This document shows, piece by piece, positions 11,095 to 24,436 of a stretch of 64,000 nucleotides of DNA (the first letter of the stretch is position 1; every line of letters begins with the position of its first letter). Both the position numbers and the translations under genes were made by a program. The DNA comes from Delphinapterus leucas (taxonomy: Eukaryota > Chordata > Mammalia > Artiodactyla > Monodontidae). Location: the NCBI RefSeq assembly GCF_002288925.2, contig NW_022098004.1, forward strand, positions 12,672,603-12,736,602, given 5' to 3'. The notes under the pieces were generated by a model. It saw only the letters and a program-made list of their open reading frames with translations. It made no database searches and was not told where the DNA came from.

Positions 11095-13835
11095 TAAAAT
11101 AGTGTTTATAGGGAAATTCATGGCTTTAAATGCTTATTTTAGAAAAGAAGAAAGGTCTAAAATCAGTGATTTAAACTTCAAGCTTTAGAAGCTAGGAAAA
11201 GAAGAGCAAATTAAACTGAAAGAAGGAAGAAATAAAAAGCAGAAATCAACAAAATAGAAGAGAGAAAAACAATAGATTGAATCAATGAAACCAAAAGCTG
11301 GTTCACTGAAACAATTAATAAAATTGATAAATCTCTAAGCAGACTAATCAGAAAAAAGAGAAGACACAAATTTCCAAAGTCAGGAATGAAAGACGGGTAA
11401 ACATTCTTACAGCCACTAAAAGTATAACGAAATATGACAAACAACTTTTTGCTGATAAATTCAACAACTTAGATGAAATGGACAAATTACATGAAAAAGA
11501 CAAACTACTAAAGCTTATTTGATAAGAAACAAATAAACTGAATAGCCCTATACCTGTTAAAGAAATTACATTTTTAGTTAAACTTTTCTAAAAAGAAAAT
11601 TCCAGGCCCAGAAGACTTTACTGGTGAATTCTATCAAACATTTAAGAAAAAAAAAAATACTACACAACATCGTCCAGGAAATAGAAAAGAAACACTTCCC
11701 AAATCACTGTATGAGGCCAATATTACTGGTACCAAAACAAGACAAAAACATTACTTGAAAAGAAAATTACAAATACTCCTTATAAGCATAAAAGTAAAAA
11801 TCCTTAGCAAAATTTTAACAAATTGAAATGAATAACATATAAAAAGAATAATATATCATGACCAATTGGATTCTTTTACTCTTAGAAAACAATGTTATCC
11901 ATCATATTAACAGAATAAAGGAGAAAAATCTTATGATCATCACAACAGATGCAGAACAAGCATTTGACAAAACTCAACAGCCGCTGAAAATAACAACTCT
12001 CAGCAAACCAGAAATAGAAGGAAACTTTATGAAACAGCTAGCATCATACTTAATAACGGGAGACTGAATGCTTCCTCCTAAGGCTGGGAACAAGCCAAAG
12101 ATGCCTGTCTCACTACTTCTATTCAACACTGTACTGTAGATCCTAGCCACTGCAATGAAGTAATAAAGCATACAGATTTGAAAAGAAGTAGTAAAGCTGT
12201 CTTGATTCGCAGATTATGTAGTTATGTGTGTAGAAAGTTCTATGGACTACACAAAAGCTACTAGAACCAGCAATTTAACTTAGCAAGGCCATAAGATACA
12301 AAATCAACACACAAAAATCAATCATATTTATATGGCAATAAACTATAGGAAAATGAAGTTTTTTAAAAAAATATTTTCCTTATTTATTTATTTATTTATG
12401 GCTGTGTTGGGTCTTCGTTGTTGCGCGTGGGCTTTCTCTAGTTGCAACGGGAGAGGGCTGCTCTTCATTGCAGTGCGCGGGCTTCTCTTGCGGTGGCTTC
12501 TCTTGTTGTGGAGCACGAGCTCCAAGCACGTGGGCTTCAGTAGTTGTGGCATGTGGGCTCAGTAGTTGTGGCTCACAGGCTCTAGAGCACAGGCTCAGCA
12601 CACAGGCTTACCTGCTCCGCAGCATGTGGGATCTTCCTGGACCAGGGCTCAAACCCGTGTCCCCTGCACTGGCCGGCGGATTCTTGACCACTGCGCCACC
12701 AGGGAAGTCCCGGAAAATGAAGTTTTTAAAAGTACCCTCAACAGATATGACACCAAAAGCACAGGCAACAAAAATAAAAACAGATAAATTAGACACATCA
12801 AGATTTAAAACCTCTGTGCATCAAAGGACACAACAGAGTGAAATAGCAACCTACGGAATGGGAGAAAATATTTGCAAATCATATATCTAATAAGGGGTTA
12901 ATATCCAGAATATATAAAGAACTTCTACAACTCAACAAAAAACAAATAGCCCAATTTAAAAATAGACAGAAGACTTGAACAGAATTTCTCCAGAGAAGAT
13001 ATACGGATAGTCAACAAGCACATGAAAAGATGCTTAACATCACTAATCATTAGGGAAATACAAATTAAAACCACAATGACCTATCACCCTACACCTGTCA
13101 GGATGTCTATTATCCAAAAGACAAGACATAACAAATGCTAGTAAGGATGTGGATTAAAGAGAAGCCTCGTACATTGTCGGAGGGAATGTAAACTGGTACA
13201 GCCACTGTGGAAAACAGTATGGCAGTTTCTCAAAAAATTAAAAATAAAATTACCATATAGTCCAGCAATACCACTTCCTTGTATACTTACAAAAGAACTG
13301 AAAACAAGGTCTCAAAGAGATATTTGTATATCCGTGTTCACAGCAGCATTATTCACAATAGTCAAAAGATGGGAGCAACGCAAGTGTCCATTGATGAATG
13401 AATGGTTAAACAAAATGTGATATGTGTGCAACAGAATATTAATCAGCCTTAAAACGGAAAGAAACTCTGGCACTTGCTATAAATGGATAAACTCTGAGGA
13501 TATCAAGCTAAGTGAAAAAAGCCAGGTTACAGAAAGACAAACACCATATGATGTAGCAAAGACAAACACTTACATGAGGTAGCAAGAGTAGTCAAACGTA
13601 TAGAAACAGAAGTACAATGGTGGTTTCCAAGGGCTGGGGGAGGGAGAAATGGGGAGTTGTTGTTTAATGGGCACAGAGTTTCTGTTTTTCAAGATGAAAA
13701 AGTTCTGGAAATTGGTCACACAACAATATGAATATACTTACCACTACTGAACTGAACCCTTAAAAGTGGTTAAGATGGTAAATTTTGTTATGTGTATGTT
13801 CACCACAATTAATTTTTTAAAATAATTTTAATGTG
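11095..13835 (+). mobile_element. L1 LINE, 3' portion (resumes after the retrocopy)
   Basis: The L1 ORF2 text resumes at AAATTCATGGCTTTAAATGC, followed by a degenerate reverse-transcriptase region (AEQAFDKTQQP near 11950). It continues to a typical old L1 3' end near 13830. A SINE interrupts it at 12364-12711. There is no intact frame. Confidence 0.8.
12364..12711 (-). mobile_element. CHR SINE, long form
   Basis: Reverse-oriented SINE with T-rich start and ...CACCAGGGAAGTCCC end. Perfect 16-bp TSD GGAAAATGAAGTTTTT (12348-12363, 12712-12727) inside the L1 that also hosts the TMEM203 copy. Confidence 0.95.
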
Positions 13836-14228
13836 AAATTCTTAGAGATAAATGTTTAAAAATGTGTGCAAGACCTTTATTCTAAAACTGTAAAAGATTG
13901 CTGAGAGAGATTAAAGATCACTTAAATAAATGTAGAGAAAATCACTTTCATGGATTGGAGGTTGCGATATTAAAATTCATTCATAAATTTCACTCAATCC
14001 CAATCAAAATTCCTGTAGGCTTTTTTCCTAGAAACATATAAGCTGATTCTGAAATGTACATGGAAATTCAAAGGATTGAGAATACTCTAAACAATAATTT
14101 CAAAGAATAAGGTAGAGGATTTACAATATCAATATTTGATTTCAAGATTTACTATAACACCACAATAATCAAAAGAGTGTGGAATTGGCATAAGGACAGA
14201 CATATAGAGCAGAACAGAATAGAGTCCA
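13836..14228 (+). mobile_element. L1 LINE fragment
   Basis: Plus-strand L1 ORF2-like sequence (AATCCCAATCAAAATTCCTG context, then the [19 protein letters not shown] region). It begins after the 3' end of the preceding L1, so it is a separate insertion. Confidence 0.6.
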
Positions 14229-14955
14229 GAAGTAGACCCACAGATATATGGTGAATAGTTTCTCTTCTTTTCCTTATTCCTTTCTTTCTTATTTCGGTAA
14301 CACTGGTTTATAACATATATAAGTTTCATGTGTACAACTTTATATTTCTACATCTGTATACACTATAGCATGCTCACCACCAAAAATTTAGTTGCCCTCT
14401 GTCACCATATAGTTGATCACTTTTACCAATTTTGCCCTTCCCCTCTCCTCTGCCTCTTCTTCTCTGGTAACCACTAATCTGTTCTCTGTATCTATGCGCT
14501 GGTCTTCCTTTGGTTTGTTCTTTTTTTTTTATTTTTATTTTTATTTTTTTTTATTTTTTGCGGTACGCGGGCCTCTCACTGTTGTGGTCTCTCTCGCTGC
14601 AAAGCACAGGCTCCGGACGCGCAGGCTCAGCGGCCATGGCTCACGGGCCCAGCCGCTCCGCGGCACGTGGGATCTTCCTGGACCGGGGCACGAACCCGTG
14701 TCCCCTGCATCAGCAGGTGGACTCTCAACCACTGCGCCACCAGGGAAGCCCCTGGTTTGTTCATTTTGTTTGTTTATTCTTCATATTCTACATATGAGTG
14801 AAATCATACAGTATTTGTCTTTCTCTGTCTGACTTATTTCACTTAGCATAATACTCTCAAGGTCCATCTATATTGTAGCAAATGGCAAGATTTCATCTTG
14901 TTTTATGGTTGAGTAGTATTCCATTGTATATATACCACATCTTCTTTATCTGTAA
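14229..14955 (-). mobile_element. L1 LINE 3' end, minus strand
   Basis: Antisense L1 3'-end text, with ACATATGAGTGAAATCATAC and TTGAGTAGTATTCCATTGT seen in reverse-complement context. A SINE splits it at 14521-14752. Confidence 0.65.
14521..14752 (-). mobile_element. CHR SINE, 210-bp form
   Basis: T-rich head, then GCGGTACGCGGGCCTCTCAC, ending ACCAGGGAAGCCCC. TSD TGGTTTGTTC at 14511-14520 and 14753-14762. Inserted in a minus-strand L1. Confidence 0.95.
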
Positions 14956-16982
14956 ATAGAATTTTTACAAAGGTTCCATGATAATTCAATAGGGGAAAGC
15001 ATAGTCTTTTCAACATTTGGTGCTGAAACAACTAGGGGGAAAAATGAACTATGAAAGCAAAGACAAGGCTTGTACATCAAAAAACTACAAAACAGCTGAA
15101 AGAAATCAAGGAAGGTCTAAAAAAATGGAAAGACATCCCATGTTCATACACTAGAAGACTTTAATGTTGTTAAGATGTCAATACTCCCCAAATTGATCTA
15201 GAGATTCAATGCAATCCCTATCAAAATCCCAAGTGCCTTTTTCACAGAAATGGATAAACTGATCCTAAAATTCAAAGGAAATTGAAAGCAACCTCAAAAA
15301 GCCAAAACAATCTTGAAAAAGAAGAACAAAGTTGAAGGACTCATACTTCCTGACTTCAAAATTAACTACAAAGCTATAGTAATCATAACAGTATTGGCAT
15401 AAGGATAAACACATAGACCAAAGGAATAGAATTGAGAGTATAGAAGTAAACCCAAATATCTATGGTTGATTGACAAGGGTGCCAAGACCATTCAACTGAG
15501 AAAGAACAGTGTTTCCAATAAATGATGCTGGAACAACTGGATATCCCCATGCAAAAAAATGAAGATGGACCCCTACCGCACACTACAGACAAAAATTAAC
15601 TCAAAAGGGATCAAACACATAAAACTCTTAGAAGTAAACCCAGGTGAATCTCTCTGACCTTAAATTAGACAACAATTTCTTAAAAGTACAAGAAACAAAT
15701 GAAAAAAACAAATTAAGCTTCACCAAAATTTAAAACTTTTGTGCCTCAAAGGACACTATCAAGAAAATGAAAAGCCAACAGAATGGGTAAATTTTGGCAA
15801 ATCATGTATCTGATAAGGGACTAGGATCCAAAATATATACAGAAAGCTTACAATTCAACAACAAAAAAACAAACAATCCAAATAAAAAATTGTCCAAGGA
15901 CTTGAATAGACATTTCTCCAAAGAAGATATACAAAGGGGCAACAAATGAGAAAACATGCCTGACATCCTTAGGGAAATGCAAATCAAAACCACAATGAGA
16001 TACCACTTCACAACCACAAGGATGGCTATTATCAAAGAAACAGATAATAACAAGTACTGGAAAGGATGCAGAGAAATCAGAATCCTCATGCACTGTGGGT
16101 AGGAATATAATATGGTGGAGTTTCTTTGGAAAATAATCTGGAGTTTCTCAGAAAAGATCAAACATAGTAACCATATGACCCAGCAATTTCAATCCAAGGT
16201 ATATGCACAGGTGAAATGAAAACATATGTCCACACAAAAACTTGTACTTGAATGTCCTTAACAACATTGTTTTTAACGCCCCCAAAGTGGAAACAATGCA
16301 AATGTAAATCAACAGATGAATGGATAGACAAAATCCATTGGAATATACAATGGAATATCATTCAGCCATAAAAAGGAATGAAGTACTGATATATGCTACA
16401 ATATGAATGAACCTTGAAAACATTATGCTAAGTGAAAGAAATCAGACACAAAAAAACCACATATTGGGCTTCCCTGGTGGCGCAGTGGTTGAGAGTCCGC
16501 TTGCCGATGCAAGGGACACGGGTTCGTGCCCCGGTCCGGGAAGATCCCACATGCCACGGAGCGGCTGGGCCCATGAGCCATAGCTGCTAAGCCTGTGCGT
16601 CTGGAGCTTGTGCTCCGCAACGGGAGAGGCCACAACAGTGAGAGGCCCGCGTATCGCAAATAAAAAACCAAACAAAAAAACAAGAAAACCACATATTACA
16701 TGGTTCCATTTTTATAAAATGTCCAGGATAGGCAAATATATACAGGTAGAAAGTAGATTAGTAGTTGTCTAGGCCTGGGGTAAGATTGAGAGAAACAGAG
16801 TTACTGCTAATGGTTATGGGGTTTCTTTCTGGGGTAATGAAAATGTTCTAAAATTTACTGTGGTGATAACTGCACAACTCTCTTAATACACTAAAAACCA
16901 CTGAATTGTACATTTTAAATGGGTGATTGGTATGGCATGTGAATTACATCTCAACATAGCAGTTAAATAAAAAAAAGTCAAG
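14956..16982 (+). mobile_element. L1 LINE, 3' two kilobases
   Basis: Plus-strand L1 ORF2 end and 3' UTR, with the characteristic order: CAATCCCTATCAAAATCCCA, then ATACAATGGAATATCATTCAGCC, then an A-rich end near 16977. A SINE interrupts it at 16466-16684. Stops are frequent. Confidence 0.8.
16466..16684 (+). mobile_element. CHR SINE, 210-bp form
   Basis: GGGCTTCCCTGGTGGCGCAG start and A-rich end. 13-bp TSD AAAACCACATATT (16453-16465, 16685-16697) within L1. Confidence 0.95.
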
Positions 16983-16984
16983 GG

Positions 16985-17946
16985 AGAAATCGAGCTGGAG
17001 AGATGAATTTTGGAGTTATCAGCATATGTACAGTACTTATAACATTAGCCTCAAAAACTTCTCCAGGGTTGCGCTATACAAAAGAATGAGAAGTGGTCCA
17101 AGGACGAAGCCTCTATGTCCTTCAGCATTAGAGGTAGAACGATAAGGAGGAATCAGCAAAGGAGATGACATCAGTGAGAGAGGCAGGAAGAAAACCAGGT
17201 AAGCGTGGTATCCCGGAAGCAAGTGAACAAAGTGTTTCAAGGAGACCAACTTGTCAAATGATTCTGGCTTCCCCAAACTGAGAACTGAGAAGGGACTACT
17301 GATTTAGCAACATGAAGGTTCTCGGTGACCTCGAGAAGAGCAGTTCTGATAGAAAAGTGAGGGCAAATACTTGATTACAGTGGGATCAAGGAGATTGGAA
17401 GGAGAAAAATCAGAGAATCAAGAAAAGAGAATTCTTAAGGAGTCTGCTCAAGAAGGAAGTAGAGAAATGGGTTGGTATCTGGAGGAAAAGTAGAATCAAG
17501 AGAATCTATGGTTGCTGTTTTCAAGATGAAAGAAACACCAACAGTTTTATGCTGATAGGAATGTGCCACTAGAGAAGTAACTTTTAAGAGAGAGGGGAGG
17601 AAGGCTGGAGCAACACTCTTGACTCAGCAAAGAGGAACGAAACCTAGTGCGCAAGTGGAGGCCTTGGGCTTTGCTGGGAGCATGGACAGCAAAGACCTAC
17701 TAAATACAGGAAAGGGGAAATAGCACAGATGCAATTAGGTGCATAGATACGGCGGTGAGCGCCAATAATGTTTTCTCGATTAAACAGGAAGTAAGGTCAT
17801 CAGCAAAGGGTGAGAAGGGACTTTTGAGAAGAGAGGAGAAGGTCTGGAACAGTCCTCTAGGAGGGCAGGAGAATGAATAAACTGTAGAAATACAGCAGGA
17901 TTCCCAGGCAGCACTAAGGGTCTCCTTGAGGTTAGTGATCGTGAAT
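16985..17946 (+). repeat. Purine-rich ancient repeat-like sequence, family not named
   Basis: The text has phrases such as GAGGAATCAGCAAAGGAGATG and GAGAAATGGGTTGGTATCTGG that recall a long mammalian interspersed repeat. Similar phrasing occurs near 47120-47380, 60420-60790 and 62280-62660. I cannot name it. It appears to continue past the SINE to about 18390. Confidence 0.4.
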
Positions 17947-17960
17947 CAACAGTGAGGCCA

Positions 17961-18081
17961 GGGAATTCCCTAGCGGTCCACTGGTTGGGACTCCCCGCTC
18001 TCACTGCTGAGGGCCCAGGTTCGATCATGAGTTGCGGACTAGGATCCCACAAGCTGTGCGGCACAGCCAAAAAAAAAAAAA
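17961..18081 (+). mobile_element. CHR SINE, short (~120 bp) form
   Basis: GGGAATTCCCTAGCGGTCCA start, CGGCACAGCC then A12. The flanks CAACAGTGAGGCCA and CAACCAGCGAGGCCA form an imperfect TSD. Confidence 0.9.
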
Positions 18082-18614
18082 CAACCAGCGAGGCCAGAGA
18101 ACATGTTCAGAGTTCCCTCCAGCCAAGGAGAACACCCACAGAGCACGCAGAGATTTGGATTCGACCGGAGTTGTGGTTTGGCCAAGCAAGTGTGACAAAG
18201 CAAAAGAGGGCAAGGGGACTGATAGCGTACTAGAAGAGGCAGTGATTATAATGACTGACTTGGAACTTAACATTATTTAAGGAGAAGAGTAAGGGCATGA
18301 GGGGGTGAGGGATGGAGAAGGAAATAGGATCAATGGACTATAGGACCTGTTGAGAGGACTGATGTTATGACAAAAAGCAGAAAAATGCAGTCACGGGTGG
18401 CAACTCTCACAGTTGACATGGTAAAGAAATGTGTTTTATTTCTCCATCATTTTATGAAAACACAAAGAATGCTATAGGCATTGGTAGTACTTGGTAGGAA
18501 GCACACAGGGTGGAAAAAGCCTCCCATAATTTAATTTCTGATAGCCAAACTGACTGCAATCTAATAACAATATGAGATACCATGTATTAGAGTCACATCA
18601 CTTTCTACCTAATT

Positions 18615-18765
18615 AGGCTTGTTCCCTAACTGCTGGGGCTCAGTTTTCTCATCTGTTAAATGGGGATGATAACCGTAACCACTTCCACAGGTTGAGGATT
18701 GAAAGAGTTAATATATGAGAAGTTTTTACAACTCTGCCCGGCACTTAGTAAGCAATAAATAAATG
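18615..18765 (+). repeat. MIR SINE
   Basis: CTCAGTTTTCTCATCTGTTAAATGG in part, then GCACTTAGTAAGCAATAAAT. Standard MIR core order. Confidence 0.75.
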
Positions 18766-21700
18766 TCTGCTATTGCTAATACTGCTATAACATACTACCG
18801 TTTAAGATTGTGCATGTTTCTTATTTTTAAAAGCTGCAATAACCAACAAAAACAGACTGTTATAAAAGCAACAGTCTCAGTAGGGAAGAGTTCAAAGACT
18901 CAAGTATTAAGCCTGGCTCAGGCTCAAGTCATTACAGAATTCTTCCAAGTACTTTTCCCACTCTGCTCCAAGTTTCTCCACTTTCTGGGAACATGGGAGA
19001 AATAACATGTGCCATTCAAAAGGGCTGTGAGCTCATAGGAACTCTACAAACATTAACTTTGCTGTTGGATAATGGGTTCAACTTCATCCGAAACTCAATT
19101 TCTAGGTTCTGTGCCAGCTCCTTTACTTCCTGCCCACATGGGTGGCCTTGATAGTCACATGGAATAGCAACATCTTAAAACAAAACAAAACAAAACACAC
19201 ACACACGAAAAAACCACCTTAGGAAAGGGTGCTTTTTCTTATTTAGGAACATTTCACATGTCCATTTAGAAACAGACCAGACTTCTTTTACAGTTCAAAT
19301 GAGATGCCTGCTTGGTTACTGGTCATTTTCTTACTCCATAGGTCACTGGAGGAGGGAGGAGAGTCAGACATTCGCCTGCCGGTCACCTGACAGAGACTCC
19401 TCTGTGGGATGTAATCCCAGACATTGTCCGGGTCCCAGTGGATTGTTACAGGTCCCACCAGCATGCTGCCTGTTTGAAGCACCCCGAGGAAGCAAAAGCA
19501 CCCATTGAGTGCACAGCCCTAAGATTAGCTGCCTTGTACAGGCCTGGCTTGAAATGTCTCCACCCCTGCCTCCCACCTGTTGTTTTCTTTTAGGGCGGCT
19601 CAGATTGTGGATCCAAGGTAAAATTTTCTTATGCTCTAAGTCTAGCTATTGGCAGAAGCAATCATCCCATCAGAAGTAAAAATGGGAAGAAGCAGTGAAC
19701 TCTGGAACGAGTTGGACATACTCAGATCGTCTCAGGATTGAGGCTGAAGGAGAGAAGAACAGGGGCCCTATGAATCCTATTGCCTGGTGTTATATATTTA
19801 CCAAATATTCTCTGCATTTGGGGCTGAGCTCTGGGGTCTTTCTATTCTATAATTTAATTGCTCTACTGAGAACAAACTAAATTAACAGGAGGGGCTATGT
19901 GATCTTTCCCTGCGGCATTCTTATAACAACTTACAGAGAAGTGTGACCAAATGAAAGATATGGTCTCTCTACCAAAGAGGTAAAAGGGTGAAAGCATTTT
20001 GGGGGCAAACTTCTTGGGCATCAACCTATTACATCATGAGTTCACCCAAACAGGCACAATGGCTGGGAGGTGGGCGGGGGGAATTTGCTCTGAATAGGTC
20101 CCTCCTCACAGGTACAAATTTCTGGAGATAACAACAGAAACAAAAACAAAATAAAATCTACACATGCACATGGAATGACATGGAACAATGAAGAAAACAT
20201 TAAATAAAAGACAGAGGTTGCGAAACAAGATAAGCAGAATGTGATTTCTACTGTTTTAAACATATCTACTAGTCCACGGGGGCAAAAATCTGGAGAAATA
20301 CATACCAAAGGAATTATGGGGAATTTTTGCTTTCTATCAATACATCAATGTTTGAAATCTTTACAATGAATATTCTGATTATTTCTGTGATCAGGAAAAA
20401 AAAGCCAGGAAGAATCCATGCTTCCAGATTTGCTTGTAAAACAAAAAACTGCTAATCTGGAAACCACAAAGGTCTGTTAACTTCTCTCTTTCTGCAGAGC
20501 ATCTATTAGTTCGTCCTTTCCAACTTTTCACCTGCTATAGGACATTTTTCTCTTTTACAGTTTCTTCTTTTTTCTTCTACAAATGCTGCCTCTGAATTCC
20601 TTCTAAATCCTTCCCAGTTGTCTTACAAGCCATCTTTTTCTTTTGGATTAATTTCTTCCAGAAAGTCAACTCCAAGCTAGCTTTGCCAACCCTACAAATT
20701 CCACCAGGATGAACTAATAAGTAATGGATACTTTCTCATAAAAATTACCTTTATCTTCACCTCTAGAATTAACTTCCTTTTTCATGTGTATCTTCAATGA
20801 ACAACTTTTATTTGGGTACCTACTCTATACCATGAGCCATGAATACTCCAGATAGAATTAGAAAAAAAAAAAAAACTTCCTCAACTACCATATTTGGTTC
20901 ATAATGGTGGTACTCTACAATCAACGAGAACAATGTCCCTTCTCAGAATAGCAAACTCCAAACCTCAAATCCCTAACAAAGAACAGTAAACAGGTTTAGT
21001 CTCGCATGCCAACTTCAGCTAGTTAGTCTGACTTGGGGACCCAAGTACTGTGTTGAGAAGGATTCTGAGTCCATGTAGAGCTCCATAATAAAGAGTGAAG
21101 TACGTTTTTTTTAGCAGTTGTTTGTCATAGGCAAAGAACAAGGCTGGGGTCACTGGCTCTTCCTTCTCTTCACAACCTGTTGGGGCCAGGCTGGTATGAC
21201 CCACATTGTTCTTATTTTTGGTCTATCTGGAGTTCAGTCGCTGTGAAATGTTGCTAAATTTGAAGAAGGTGTGGGTGTGTATATGTTGGGGGAGGGGGGG
21301 TTGGAGGAAAAAGGTACCTCTTTTCTTCTCTTGAGAATCTTTAACTGTTCTACTGCAACTCAAAGGAGAATGAAATGGCAATTTAAGGGGGTGGAGAAAG
21401 ATGATTTCACTACAAGGAATTTCCAACCTGAGTCAAATTTCAAGTAATAAGACCTTGGGCTGGTTATCTCCAGTCACTCATGAACCCATCGTCCCTATTC
21501 TCAGTTTAATCACAATTGCATAAAATCAATAGACCCATGCAGTAATTTTTCTCCATGTTCCCCAAAGTTTATTCAACATCAGGTTCATTCACCTCTCTAC
21601 TTACCCTCTTCCCGTGGTATCAAACTACAGGTAAGACAAGTAGGCTTGGGTTTACCATTTCATCCCGTAAATCATTCTCAGAATGCAATACCCTCTCCGA

Positions 21701-21854
21701 ATTCTTCCCACATATAGACAGTACAGAATGGCGATAACTCTAAAGAAAGCCTTCTAGTTTCTGGTTATCAATAGGTTCACTTGATCTATTTTCTGAAACT
21801 ACACATTTACCAATTCTCTGTCTACTGTGAGAATACTATGGAAGACTTCAGAAC
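18766..21854. other. Unassigned intron sequence, 3.1 kb with few repeats
   Basis: It contains a small AAAAC/CA simple repeat (19177-19206), a pyrimidine-rich run (20530-20650) and G-rich 21284-21302. No exon-like frame with splice sites is convincing. Confidence 0.45.
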
Positions 21855-22040
21855 AGCACAGTCCGACAGAACTTTCTGCAATGATGGAAATGTTCTATAT
21901 CTGTGCTGTCCAATTACAGTAGTCACTAGCAATTTGTGGCTACTGAGCACTTGAAATATGGCTAGTGTGACTCAAAGGAAGTTTTACATTTTAATTAATT
22001 GTAAGTTAAATAGCCACAGGTGGCCAGTGGCTGCTATACT
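21855..22040 (+). mobile_element. Nonautonomous DNA transposon fossil (hAT-like)
   Basis: AGAACTTTCTGCAATGATGG, TCTGTGCTGTCCAAT, GAGCACTTGAAATATGGCTA and the inverted GCCACAGGTGGCCAGTGGCT. A second copy is at 55350. Confidence 0.6.
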
Positions 22041-22449
22041 GCATAGTGCTACTATACAGGACAGAAGAAAGAGAATAAATCCAGGCTCCCTGGAAAATGG
22101 AAAGCTCTAAAAGTTTATCCTGGAACTTCCCTCTGCATACCCTGAGTACAGAGGAAGAGTTAAGTCTTCTGTTGCCATAGAAACAGATCCTTGCCACAGC
22201 TGTGAGCCCCCAAGAGGTACAGTGCTCAAAGATTTCCCTATATGACTCAGGAGCTGCTCTTCCTCTGGGAATAGAGAACAAAATGATGATGGGCTTACAG
22301 CATCCTGCTTCCCTGTTCATAGTGCTTCTTTGCTCCACAGTGTAATGCCAGTGATAGGGCTTTATGGGATTTCTGAGCAGAAAGAGAACAGAATGCAGCT
22401 AGCCAACCGCACTTACTTTCCCAAAGAGAAAAACAAACCATGAATGTAA
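22041..22449. other. Unassigned intron sequence
   Basis: The minus frame 22006-22338 partly overlaps a transposon fossil. No motif. Confidence 0.4.
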
Positions 22450-22915
22450 GGTGACTTACTCATTTAAAATTTTTTTCACACAATTGAAGGTAAAAAGTAA
22501 ACAACCCACAAGGAATTTAAAATGTAGTTCAATGAAACATAAAACTCAATGAACAGGTTAAAAAACAGGTGAAGAAAGAATTACTGTACTGAAAGGTAGA
22601 GATAGGGAATTACCAAGAGTGCAGCATACAGAAATAAAGAATTAGAAAATATGGAACTGTTTAAGAAACATGAAGGATAGAAGAAAAAGGTCCAATACAT
22701 GACTTCTAAGATTCCCAAAAGGAAAGATGGGAGAGAATAAAACAAAGGCAAAATTTGAAGGGATACATGGTTGAGAATTTCTCAGATTCTTTGAAAGACA
22801 TGAACTCTCAGATTCAGGGACAAATAGTAAGCAAGAAAAATAAAAATAAATCAAACCCTGAACACACAACACAACAGTAAATTTGCATAATACCATGAAC
22901 AAAGCAAAGATTATA

Positions 22916-23198
22916 GGGGCTTCCCTGGTGGTCCAGCAGTTAAGATTCCACACTCCCAATGCAGGGGGCCGCGTTAGATTCCTGGTCAGGGAACTAGATC
23001 CTTCATGCCACAACAAAGAGCCTGCATGTCACAACTAAAGATTCTGCATGCCTCAACTAAAGATCCCACATGCCACAACTAAAGATCCCACAAGCCACAA
23101 CAAAGATCCCGCACTCAGCAATGAAGATCCCACATGCTGCAACTAAGACCTGGCGCAGCCAAATAAAAAATAAATAATTTTTTAAAAAAAGAAGAAGA
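22916..23198 (+). mobile_element. CHR SINE with internal short tandem repeats
   Basis: GGGGCTTCCCTGGTGGTCCA start. From about 23030 to 23150 it contains several 22-25 base copies of a unit like AAAGATCCCACATGCCACAACT. TSD AAAGATTATA (22906-22915, 23199-23208). Confidence 0.92.
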
Positions 23199-23641
23199 AA
23201 AGATTATAAAGCAGCTAACAGAAAAAAACAAATTAACTGTAAGATCTGAGAATCAGACTTCTTAATTACAATATCAGATGCCAAAAGATAATGAAATAGA
23301 ATAACTTTGTCCAACTGCTGAGAAAAAAGTAACTGCCAACCCAGATTTTTATACCCAGCTAAATTACCATTCAATAGTTACAGCAAATAAAAACACTTTT
23401 TTAATTTGCAAGCAAAAAAAAGTGTTTATGCTTAATAAATTCTCACTGAAAAAAAACTTAACACCTACCTCTGGAAGAAGGAAATTTAACTCAGAAGGAT
23501 GAAGTATGATGAAAGAAGGAACAGTAGGCAAAGAATTTGCTAAGCAGGTGGGCGACTCCAAACAAGCAGACTTTATCAAATAAGAACAGCAACAACTAAT
23601 TCTAGAGTACAAAAATGAAGTGGAATTAGAATACTGAATCT

Positions 23642-24090
23642 TGGACTTCCCTAGTGGTGCAGTGGTTAAGAATCCACCTGCCACTGCAGGGGATACGGTT
23701 TTGAACCCTGGTCCAGGAAGATCCCACATGCCACGGAGCAACTAAGCACATGTGCCACAACTACTGAGCTTGTGCTCCAGAGCCCGTGAGCCACAACTAC
23801 TGAGCCCATGAGCCACAACTACTGAGCCTGCATGCCCTAGAGCCTGCGCACCGCAATTAATGAGCCCATGCGCTACAACTATTGAAGCCTGCACGCTCTA
23901 GGGCCCACATGCTGCAACTACTGAGCCCGCATGCTGCAACTACTGAAGTCCATGCACCTACAGCCCACAAGAAGAGAAGCCACTGCAATGAGAAGCCCAC
24001 GCACTGCAAGGAAGAGTAGCCCCCGCTCACCACAACTAGAGAAAGCCCGCGCACAGCAACGAAGACCCAAAGCAGACAAAAAAAAAAAAG
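23642..24090 (+). mobile_element. CHR SINE, expanded ~450-bp form
   Basis: TGGACTTCCCTAGTGGTGCA start and A tail. The middle has repeated CCACAACTACTGAGCC-type units, making it the longest SINE here. TSD AATACTGAATCT against AATAGTGAATCT (23630-23641, 24091-24102). Confidence 0.93.
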
Positions 24091-24436
24091 AATAGTGAAT
24101 CTCAACAGTGTGTAAGACAAACTGTGGGTTCTTTTTTATTTGGGAAGAGAGTAGAGATACTGATTTAACATTAGATTTTTTTTCAAGTATGCAAGCCAAA
24201 AATTTAAGAGTAGCCTCTAAAAGAATTGAAAGCTTCCAGATGGTGATAAAGAAAACCCAAGTTACCTAACAGAAGGCAGGAAAGGAGAAAAATGCAAACC
24301 AAACATATGGTACATAACACAAAACAACATATTAAATAACAATATATTTAATAAGATATTAAATAATAATATATTTTATACTAATTAGATATTAAGTTAA
24401 CATATAGTGGTATTCAGAATACTTTTTAAATGGATT

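Noticed and set aside
10460..11188. A 242-residue plus-strand frame
   Set aside because: It is the antisense shadow of the TMEM203 retrocopy in GC-rich sequence.
23030..23160. CRISPR-like array of short repeats
   Set aside because: The repeats lie inside a CHR SINE, have no spacers of constant length, and the genome is mammalian.
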